Positions 5,653 through 10,139 of a stretch of DNA of 10,139 nucleotides are shown here, in pieces (the first letter of the stretch is position 1; each line of letters begins with the position of its first letter). The notes under the pieces are model-generated. The model did no database searches, was not told where the DNA came from, and worked only from the letters and a program-made list of their open reading frames with translations. This stretch comes from Baffinella frigidus (lineage: Eukaryota > Cryptophyceae > Cryptomonadales > Baffinellaceae). The position numbers and the translations under genes were made by a program. The stretch is taken from NCBI GenBank assembly GCA_026770585.1, contig MU646362.1:556507-566645 (forward strand). The letters run 5' to 3'.

Positions 5653-5669
5653 TAGCCCAGATACCCCTG

Positions 5670-5794
5670 AAGGCTTATGGGAAGGGTAAGACTTGCAAAA
5701 ATCGTTAACCAAACAGGTTAGAAGCATACTGCGTAGAAACCCACGCCAAATTCATGTCTTTTTCTAGGGGTTTGAGCCAGAAAGGGCAAAACAG
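5670..5794. other. No feature recognised
   Basis: About 125 bp between hairpin elements with no recognisable coding, RNA or repeat signal. Confidence 0.4.
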
Positions 5795-5915
5795 TACAGA
5801 GGTACCTCTCTCATGAGAAAGCGCACCCCCCCCGGGACCACCATAGGGCCCTAGGCATAGCCCTACTGTAGGGTCCTAGGGAGTGACGCTTTCTTATGAG
5901 CGAGGTACCCCTGTA
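5795..5915. mobile_element. Family M hairpin element, copy M4
   Basis: This is a complete 121-bp copy with TA edges. Its arms read GAAAGCGCAC on the left and GTGACGCTTTC on the right, where other copies have GAAACCGCAC and GTGCGGTTTC. The C-to-G change in the left arm is matched by G-to-C in the right arm, so pairing is kept. Confidence 0.87.
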
Positions 5916-5985
5916 AGAACGTTGCCAAAAAACAGTCGGGTACTCGTTCTTGAATTTAACAACGTTTTTTGCTCAAAAGGCCTCG
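5916..5985. repeat. Palindromic repeat, copy R2
   Basis: GTTCTTGAATTTAACAACGT (5946-5965) is an imperfect version of the perfect palindrome in R1, with similar flanks (AAAACAGTCGGGT before, CAAAAGG after). The TAAGAACGTTG at its left edge adjoins the M4 right end. Confidence 0.55.
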
Positions 5986-6016
5986 TCCTTGTCAAAACCC
6001 CACCTTATGACAGAAG

Positions 6017-6068
6017 TACCCCTGTACCTCGCTCATAAGGAGCCGTGCGCCCCCCCTAGCCATAGGCC
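6017..6068 (+). mobile_element. Family M left-half remnant
   Basis: TACCTCGCTCATAAGGAGCC and a C-run match the left arm of family M. The preceding six bases are CCCCTG where CAGGGG is expected, as if that block were inverted. It ends at CATAGGCC next to M5. A lone CCCCTGTA at 6190-6197 after M5 may be its right end, making M5 an insertion into it. Confidence 0.6.
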
Positions 6069-6189
6069 TACAGGGGTACCTCGCTCATAAGAAAATGCCC
6101 ACCCCCTAGGACCACCTTAGGGCCCTACGCATAGGCCTACCGTAGGGTCCTAGGGGGGGGCGGTTTCTTATGAGCGAGGTACCCCTGTA
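6069..6189. mobile_element. Family M hairpin element, copy M5
   Basis: This is a complete 121-bp copy, TACAGGGGTACCTCGCTCAT to GAGCGAGGTACCCCTGTA, with the GTAGGGTCCTAGG core. It is flanked by pieces of another family M copy (6017-6068 and 6190-6197). Confidence 0.88.
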
Positions 6190-6228
6190 CCCCTGTACAT
6201 TCACACGACTGTTGCAAAGTGGATCAAC

Positions 6229-6361
6229 TAGTGTGGCCGACGAGAACCCATCAGCCAGTCTCATCAATACCAGTTTTTAGGTAAAAACTGAAACTGGCTG
6301 GGGTGTGGGTACCAGTTTTTTAACCAGTTTTTAAGGTTTTTTTTTTTTTTTTTTTTGATCC
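6229..6361 (+). mobile_element. T-tailed retroposon-like element, copy 2
   Basis: The element begins TAGTGTGGCCGACGAGA, contains several CCAGTTTTTA motifs and ends in a run of 20 T (6337-6356). A direct GATCAAC lies immediately before it (6222-6228) and just after it (6362-6368), a good 7-bp target duplication. A related unoccupied sequence at 6561-6580 reads GTGGATCAACAGCCGCGTCA, matching the two flanks fused. TGGCCGACGAG at 6234-6244 resembles a tRNA-type Pol III box A (one mismatch to TRGYNNARNNG); no clear box B was seen. A T-tailed SINE is one reading and a MITE with a T run is another. An inverted relative lies at 373-484. Confidence 0.7.
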
Positions 6362-6774
6362 GATCAACGGCCGCGTCAGCCTGTCAGGACCGGGTCCAGG
6401 ACGGGCCCGCCTCAGAGGAAAAGGGCTCCAAGGTTGGGCCATTAGATCGACCGAGGCGGGCCCGATTTGTACTAGAATCTTATCCATTGCCCTGGAACCT
6501 CACCGGAATTTCGCCTTGAATTCAAGGCGGAAAGGAAGTCGGCCGCTGCTAAGTGGCAAGGTGGATCAACAGCCGCGTCAAGATGAGACCTTTCACGCCT
6601 CAGCACGAGTGTGGTCCACTTAGTGCGGTCCACTTAGTAGGGTCCACTTGTCGCCATAAGTGGCCAAGTCACAGCACGCCTAGATCCCTGTCTTGGAGGG
6701 TTTGCCCTGGGATGGTGGTCCCTGGAGGGTATGGTAGGGTAGGGTGGGAGTTGAAGTGGGGATACAGTCCCATG
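6362..6774. other. Dispersed-repeat DNA, no gene recognised
   Basis: The stretch contains inverted repeats CGGGCCCGCCTC (6402-6413) and GAGGCGGGCCCG (6453-6464), a perfect 18-bp palindrome at 6512-6529 (CGCCTTGAA and complement), and the motif GATTTGTACTAGAAT at 6464, which recurs at 7193 and 9270. AAGTGGCAAGGTGGATCAAC at 6551-6570 is the paralogue of the target of the T-tailed element. The plus-strand open frame at 6553-6858 crosses into M6 and is not credible. Confidence 0.4.
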
Positions 6775-6892
6775 TACAGGGGTACCTCGCTCATAAGAAA
6801 CACCCACTCCCCTAGGATGACCATAGGACTCAGGCATAGGCCTACTGTACGGTCCTAGGAGGAGGCGCCTTCTTATGAGCGAGGTACCCCTA
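6775..6892. mobile_element. Family M hairpin element, copy M6
   Basis: TACAGGGGTACCTCGCTCAT to GCGAGGTACCCCTA. The arms are more diverged than usual (AAACACCCACTCCCC against GAGGAGGCGCCTTC). The last TG before the closing TA is missing, and the TA is shared with the start of N4, so the two elements abut exactly. Confidence 0.83.
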
Positions 6893-6995
6893 TCCCTTAA
6901 GTGCCCAGTAGGCACATACGCCCTACGGTAGGGTCCTAGGACCTACCTAGGACCTCTTGGCCCTCAAATTTGACGGCCTGGGCACTTAAGGGATA
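6891..6995 (-). mobile_element. Family N hairpin element, copy N4
   Basis: This is a 105-bp element, TATCCCTTAAGTGCCCAG to CTGGGCACTTAAGGGATA. Inner terminal repeats pair as GTGCCCAG with CTGGGCAC, and the hairpin is GGCCCTCAAA with TTTGACGGCC. Core CATACGCCCTACGGTAGGG is present in the reverse orientation compared with N1. Confidence 0.87.
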
Positions 6996-7383
6996 GGATG
7001 ACGGCAGGGACTTGATCAACAGACGAAAGGGGAATTGGGCAAGGGATGTCTCTGTGAGGCTCTTCCTGGGATGGGATGTCAGAGAGAGAAATATGCACTT
7101 TAGACCACCCTGGAGGGGACTTGCGGCCAATCCCGAATAACCCTTTATCGCAAAAGTTGACAGGATTTGTACCACTAAAATACTTATAAGACCGATTTGT
7201 ACCAGATCCATTCATCACGGGGGACTGAGGGCTCAGTCCTTTTCAAGGGGAGTTGACTTAAGAATGCTCAAAATACCCCCACCCTGCCTCCAGGGTGGTG
7301 TACAGGGTTCAGGACCAGATGGAAAGGCTACGACGCCGGGGCGGAGCACTGCTCCTGCGGGGGCAGGCTACGTGGCGTTAAGT
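6996..7383. other. Unassigned region with hairpins and a possible exon
   Basis: The motif GATTTGTACC appears at 7163 and 7193. A perfect hairpin GGACTGAG with CTCAGTCC lies at 7222-7239. A possible splice acceptor (CCTGCCTCCAG, AG at 7292-7293) precedes a GC-rich open frame including WKGYDAGAEHCSCGGRLRG (about 7318-7376), which runs into the family P element. No domain was recognised. Confidence 0.3.
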
Positions 7384-7517
7384 TACAGGGCTTACTCGAG
7401 CATAAGGTCACACAATAGAAGGTCACACACCGTAAACTGAGATGTGGACCTTAATTATTTAAGGTCACACACCCACCGCAAAAAAATGTGTGACCTTCTA
7501 ATCGAGTGAGCCCTGTA
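7384..7517. mobile_element. Family P hairpin element
   Basis: This is a 134-bp unit bounded by TA, starting TACAGGGCTTACTCGAGCAT and ending ATCGAGTGAGCCCTGTA. Inside, AAGGTCACACA occurs at 7404, 7419 and 7461, and its complement TGTGTGACCTT at 7487. Over the first 21 bases after TA the left end matches the family M end at 16 positions, so it may be a distant relative. No coding capacity. Confidence 0.78.
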
Positions 7518-7669
7518 CGCGCGTAACTTAGGCCGCGCGCACGGAAAGGAATGTTGCGTTGATAGGATAGTTGCAGTATGTACGATTGTAGTGAAGTGTT
7601 TAATGAATCAAAGGATCGTGCTGCACGCGCCTGCCATCAGCGCCTCGCAGAAGTTCTCTGCGCCGTGAA
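7518..7669. other. No feature recognised
   Basis: About 150 bp between elements with no gene, RNA or repeat recognised. A short GTAACTTAGG at 7524 mirrors TAAGTTAC left of the family P element, slightly extending its inverted repeat. Confidence 0.35.
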
Positions 7670-7880
7670 TACGGAGTTACCTCGCTCATAAGGAGCCCCC
7701 CCCCCCCCGGACCCTACAGTGGGCCTATCCCTTAAGTGACCAACGGGCGAATAATCGCCCGTGGAAGCCCTAGGCAGGTCCTAGGGCCCTACGGTAGGGC
7801 GTATGCGCCTACTGGTCACTTAAGGGATACATAGCCCCACGGTGGTCCTATGGGGGGGGTGCGGCGAGGTGTCGTACTAC
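7670..7880. mobile_element. Family M copy M8, interrupted by N5
   Basis: The left part (TACGGAGTTACCTCGCTCAT to CCCTACAGTGGGCC) and the right part (CATAGCCCCACGGTGGTCCT to GCGGCGAGGTGTCGTA) together make one diverged family M element. N5 separates them near the centre. Copy M7 next door has the uninterrupted equivalent (CCCTACAGTAGGACCATG), which supports nested insertion. Confidence 0.75.
7726..7829 (+). mobile_element. Family N hairpin element, copy N5
   Basis: This is a 104-bp element, TATCCCTTAAGTGACCA to TGGTCACTTAAGGGATA, with the internal hairpin ACGGGCGA/TCGCCCGT and core CCTAGGGCCCTACGGTAGGG. It is nearly identical to N6 at 8073-8176 and is embedded in a family M copy. Confidence 0.9.
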
Positions 7881-7998
7881 TACAAGGGTACCTCGCTCAT
7901 ATGAACCCCCCCCCCCTAGGACCCTACAGTAGGACCATGCCGATGGCCCTACGGTGGTCCTAGGGGGGTGGGCGTTTCTCATGAGCGAGGTACCCCTA
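7881..7998. mobile_element. Family M hairpin element, copy M7
   Basis: TACAAGGGTACCTCGCTCAT to GAGCGAGGTACCCCTA, with TA edges. The central core is in the opposite orientation to M1-M6 (CCTACAGTAGGACC on the left, GCCCTACGGTGGTCC on the right), so it is a reverse-inserted copy. Confidence 0.85.
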
Positions 7999-8072
7999 TA
8001 CGGTGTGTTACACGAGGGCCCGATAGAGCTCAGTCCTCCGGGCCCAATGGGAGTGCAAGAACGCGCTTCACA

Positions 8073-8176
8073 TATCCCTTAAGTGACCAACGGGCGAATA
8101 ATCGCCCGTGGGAGCCCTAGGCGGGTCCTAGGGCCCTACGGTAGGGCGTATGCGCCTACTGGTCACTTACGGGATG
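8073..8176 (+). mobile_element. Family N hairpin element, copy N6
   Basis: TATCCCTTAAGTGACCA to TGGTCACTTACGGGATG. The right edge TA has changed to TG. Hairpin ACGGGCGA/TCGCCCGT and the core match N5 almost base for base, so this pair is recent relative to the others. Confidence 0.87.
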
Positions 8177-8247
8177 TGTAGTGGCGAAGCCGCGCTAGGC
8201 AGTCGTCGCTCTCCGTCTGAGTTCCCACCTCAGACCCAGACCAGCCC

Positions 8248-8352
8248 AATCCCTTAAATGCCCAGTAGGATCATACGCCCTACGGTAGGGCCCTAGGACC
8301 TGCCTAGGACCTCTTGGCGGTCAAATTTGACCGGCTGGCCACTTAAGGGATA
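8248..8352 (-). mobile_element. Family N hairpin element, copy N7
   Basis: CAATCCCTTAAATGCCCAG to GGCCACTTAAGGGATA, with the left edge TA changed to CA. Hairpin GCGGTCAAA with TTTGACCGG. Core CATACGCCCTACGGTAGGG in the reverse orientation. The inner terminal repeats have drifted (TGCCCA against TGGCCA). Confidence 0.85.
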
Positions 8353-8403
8353 GCTGCATCTCGATTCGGGCTCCCGCCAGTGGACTGTGTATACTCTACC
8401 CCG

Positions 8404-8404
8404 G

Positions 8405-8436
<32 letters not shown>

Positions 8437-8465
8437 GTCTCTCTGTCTCTCTGTTTCTCTCTCTG
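8404..8465. repeat. (CT)n/(TCTG) microsatellite
   Basis: A long CT run with interspersed GTCT units. Minus-strand readings give an Arg/Glu-rich peptide (RERERE) that is only a translation of the simple repeat. Confidence 0.9.
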
Positions 8466-8578
8466 TAGTACCGTGATCGGAGTTCCCGATCCCACCATCA
8501 CTACCACACACTCTCACTCTCTTACTTAGCCCGAGGTTAACCCTTTGAGGCGGGCTCGTCCACCTCTCGAGGACCCGC
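8466..8578. other. Short spacer with hairpins
   Basis: Contains GATCGG with CCGATC around 8476 and a partial stem GGCGGG/CCCGCC around 8548-8577. No gene or RNA was recognised. Confidence 0.35.
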
Positions 8579-8632
8579 CCTCTCTCTCTCTCTCACGCTC
8601 TCTGTCTCTGTCTCTGTCTCTGTCTCTGTCTG

Positions 8633-8663
<31 letters not shown>

Positions 8664-8710
8664 GTGACGCTCTCACGCTCTCACGCGCTCATTCGCGCTC
8701 ACTCACTCTC
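8579..8710. repeat. (CT)n, (TCTGTC)n and CTCACG simple repeats
   Basis: CT runs alternate with TCTGTC units to about 8665, then CTCTCACG and CGCTCA units continue to about 8708. Confidence 0.85.
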
Positions 8711-8945
8711 CAGCTCCGTCCTTTCCTCCTTTCCACCCTCCCTCGCTTTCCCTTTCCACCGCACGCTACGTGTCGTAGCCGAAGACCCCCCCTCTCTCCC
8801 TCCTTCCCTCCTTCCCTCCTTCCCTCCTTCCCTCCTCCCCTCCTCCCCTCCTCCCCCCCCGCCCCCCCTCTCTATCTTCCTCTTTTTCTCTCCCTCCCTC
8901 TCCCTCTCCTCCCCTTCTCCCCCCTCTCTCACTCTATTCGCACAA
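8711..8945. repeat. Polypyrimidine tract flanked by a 23-bp direct repeat
   Basis: From about 8786 to 8938 nearly every plus-strand base is a pyrimidine, with CCTTCCCT units and then CCTCCCCT units. It lies between CACGCTACGTGTCGTAGCCG (8762) and CACGCTACATGCCGTAGCCA (8946), a direct repeat with three differences in 23 bp. Long mirror-type Y tracts can form triplex DNA, which is an inference here. Confidence 0.8.
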
Positions 8946-9340
8946 CACGCTACATGCCGTAGCCAAAGGGGAACGGCGACGCGTGTCCGACACGGTAGTA
9001 CCGCCCCTGCCCAAAACCGGAGAGAGTGTCAGGTTCCACACGGTGGGCTTCGAGGGTTTCGGGACCCCTAGATTTAGCGGTAACGTGACCAAAATTGGAT
9101 TGGGAAATCCTTAAAGTGAACCACCCACATGGTAAGTTGACTTTTGATGAAAGGTCCGTAGGCAGAGCTAGAAAGTGGTCGTATCAAGAAACCATTTAAC
9201 GTCGCCCAATTTCTGTCTTCCCCGGATGTACGGGGATCATCTGAAACCCCTTACCCTTACAAATTGCAATTTGTACCAGAATGGTTTAGATGGACACATC
9301 ATCGAAGGCCCCGGTGGCTGCTAAGTAGTCGCGGCGCCTC
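8946..9340. other. Dispersed repeat fragments, no gene recognised
   Basis: GGCAGAGCT(A/G)GAAAGTGGTCG occurs at 9161 and again at 9342, where it leads into the candidate exon. AATTTGTACCAGAAT at 9269 belongs to the same dispersed motif as 6464 and 7193. No convincing reading frame. Confidence 0.35.
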
Positions 9341-9346
9341 AGGCAG

Positions 9347-9444
9347 AGCTGGAAAGTGGTCGTTTCAAAAGTGGCGGCTGACCTGAAAGTAGACGAGCTC
9401 GCCCGGACCGGCCTCGAGAGCCCCGACTGCCTGCTCCTGTTCGG
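9347..9444 (+). CDS. Candidate partial exon with a strong 5' splice site
   Basis: An open frame from about 9329 reads, at its end, VAADLKVDELARTGL then ESPDCLLLFG, and stops at TTCGG|GTGAGT, a consensus 5' splice site at 9445. Codon use is GC-biased like the gene at 3990-4340. A stop at 9326 bounds the frame upstream, so the exon must begin after it. CCTCAG (AG at 9341-9342) and GGCAG (AG at 9345-9346) are possible acceptors. The exon ends in phase 2. The PD-hydrophobic-FG ending is loosely reminiscent of a short motif in cis-prenyltransferase accessory subunits (NUS1 type), but it is far too short to assign. The initiator and the next exon are not identified with confidence. Confidence 0.4.
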
Positions 9445-9520
9445 GTGAGTACTGCCCACCCCCGAAATGCCGTTACGCGGGTTGAACGGTTCGATAATTT
9501 AGTTAGTTAGGTAACTAGTC

Positions 9521-9541
9521 ATTTATTTATTTATTTATTTA
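9521..9541. repeat. (ATTT)n microsatellite
   Basis: Five consecutive ATTT units. Confidence 0.85.
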
Positions 9542-9549
9542 TGTGCATA

Positions 9550-9586
9550 TGTTGGGCGAAATTAAAACCTAAAGGACCTAAAGGAT
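9550..9586 (+). repeat. L-family tail in opposite orientation
   Basis: TGTTGGGCGAAATTAAAACC followed by TAAAGGACCTAAAGGA is the reverse complement of the tail end of the L copies at 2591-2640. It shows that the family is dispersed beyond the 1.3-3.4 kb array. Confidence 0.75.
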
Positions 9587-9588
9587 TT

Positions 9589-9589
9589 G

Positions 9590-9637
<48 letters not shown>

Positions 9638-9692
9638 ATTAGTGAGTGAGTGAGTGAGTGAGTGAGTGAGTGAGTGAGTTAGTTAGTTAGTG
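9589..9692. repeat. (TTAG)n-(TGAG)n-(TTAG)n microsatellite
   Basis: About 13 TTAG units change to about nine TGAG units and back to TTAG. A single T/G switch at one position of the tetramer explains the change, probably by a point mutation spread through slippage. Confidence 0.9.
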
Positions 9693-9936
9693 CGTTGTGC
9701 CACATGACCCCGAATGATCATGTGCACACATCACATAATACCTGCTCGCCCGCGGAACGGGAGAAAGCAAATTTCAGGTGAGTTGACTAAAAGAATTAGA
9801 AAGTTTACAAGTTTTTCGACCCCAAAAAGGTGTCAACTAATAAGCTTATCCAACCAGAAAAGGGGCCACGGTGCACTCTCTTCAAATCCCGCCGTGCTAA
9901 CGTTTTTTTCCGCCGGGTCGGCCAGGGCGGGCGCAG

Positions 9937-10139
9937 ACCTCCAAACTCGCCCCCCCCGACGTCGCCTCCGACGGCCCGACGAGACGCGGCGAAGACGCCA
10001 CAGGGGTCACCACGCTCTGCGAGTAGGGGAACGGCCAGCTGGGCGTCGCGGTGCTCGTCGGCGCCGGGGGCGGGGTGGGGAGGGTGGTGTAGGCGGAGGC
10101 GGGGGGGGTTGGGTTGGTGCTGTACGTGGAGGGGGGGGG
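9937..10139 (+). CDS. Possible downstream exon, GC-rich, open to window end
   Basis: After either candidate acceptor, the reading frame that completes the phase-2 codon of the 9347-9444 exon stays open to the window end, giving a Pro/Arg/Gly-rich peptide. Such GC-rich sequence is often open by chance. The G-runs at 10060-10139 (GGCGGGGTGGGG and similar) have G-quadruplex potential. Low confidence that it is translated. Confidence 0.2.

Larger units (their letters stand above)
5375..5669. mobile_element. Compound inverted-repeat unit enclosing N2 and N3
   Basis: The outer arms CAGAGGGGTATCTGGGCTAT (5375-5394) and ATAGCCCAGATACCCCTG (5652-5669) pair. Between them are a half copy of family N (N2, about 5393-5466), a short inverted repeat (AAGAAACCAG at 5490, CTGGTTTCTT at 5531) and a whole family N copy (N3). 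The left parts of N2 and N3 are ~73-bp direct repeats. This looks like a nested or duplicated insertion inside a larger hairpin element. Confidence 0.6.
9445..9936 (+). other. Probable intron containing microsatellites
   Basis: This begins GTGAGT and could end at GGTCGGCCAG (AG at 9924-9925) or GGGCGCAG (9935-9936) after a T-run. It contains ATTT (9521-9541), TTAG (9589-9642 and 9679-9692) and TGAG (9643-9679) arrays, and a minus-strand L-family tail at 9550-9586. The intron end is a guess from sequence alone. Confidence 0.3.

Noticed and set aside
6229-6361. Functional tRNA gene based on the box A-like sequence
   Set aside because: No cloverleaf or box B could be found; only a loose box A match is present.
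6553-6915. Plus- and minus-strand open frames of about 100 codons containing YRGTSLIRNTHS
   Set aside because: That peptide is the translation of the family M end (TACAGGGGTACCTCGCTCAT), so the frames run through a transposable element by chance.
5184-8352. CRISPR-like array, because of regularly recurring palindromic repeats
   Set aside because: The repeats are ~104-121 bp, TA-bounded, irregularly spaced and in both orientations, and there are no uniform spacers or cas genes.
8293-8517. Minus-strand open frame with an Arg/Glu-rich stretch
   Set aside because: It crosses family N copy N7 and the CT microsatellite; the peptide is the translation of (GA)n.
8664-9071. Open frames on both strands rich in Pro/Ser or Gly/Glu
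   Set aside because: They come from the polypyrimidine tract, whose lack of stops follows from composition.

Overview
This is a eukaryotic, repeat-dominated, probably subtelomeric window. The first ~120 bases are degenerate C-strand repeats of the plant/algal telomere type (CCCTAAA and CCCTGAA variants), in the orientation expected at the left end of a chromosome. There are no operons or bacterial-style gene packing. Candidate exons are GC-rich and carry good splice signals (CCCCTACGCAG before 3990; GTGAGT at 9445). A microalga or other protist with plant-type telomeres fits best, but the species cannot be named from the sequence.

Layout. 1-120 telomere-like repeats; 167-240 a 21-bp minisatellite; 373-484 and 6229-6361 two inverted copies of a T-tailed retroposon-like element; 944-1024 an 81-bp palindrome; 1299-3415 an array of same-strand copies of a repeat (L family) ending in a 9-bp tandem tail (unit CCTAAAGGA on the minus strand), bracketed by ~125-bp direct repeats; 3598-4340 the only convincing gene, a Met/Gln-rich protein of unknown function; 4773-5010 a short TIR element with tandem palindromes; 5057-8352 a dense nest of short hairpin transposons; 8404-8938 CT-rich simple sequence; 9347-9444 a partial exon; 9521-9692 ATTT, TTAG and TGAG microsatellites; the end is GC/G-rich and may hold a further exon.

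The most striking content is the miniature inverted-repeat (MITE-like) elements bounded by TA dinucleotides. Family M (~121 bp, ends TACAGGGGTACCTCGCTCAT) has seven whole copies plus remnants. Family N (~104 bp, ends TATCCCTTAAGTG) has six whole copies plus a half copy. Family P (134 bp, ends TACAGGGCTTACTCGAG) has one. M and N share a ~25-bp internal core around GTAGGGTCCTAGG, insert into one another at TA sites, and show paired substitutions that keep the arms complementary while their sequence changes. No transposase is encoded here, so they look non-autonomous.

Genes do not form a pathway. The 3598-4340 gene and the 9347-9444 exon are unrelated as far as can be seen, and most other open frames are accidental readings through repeats.
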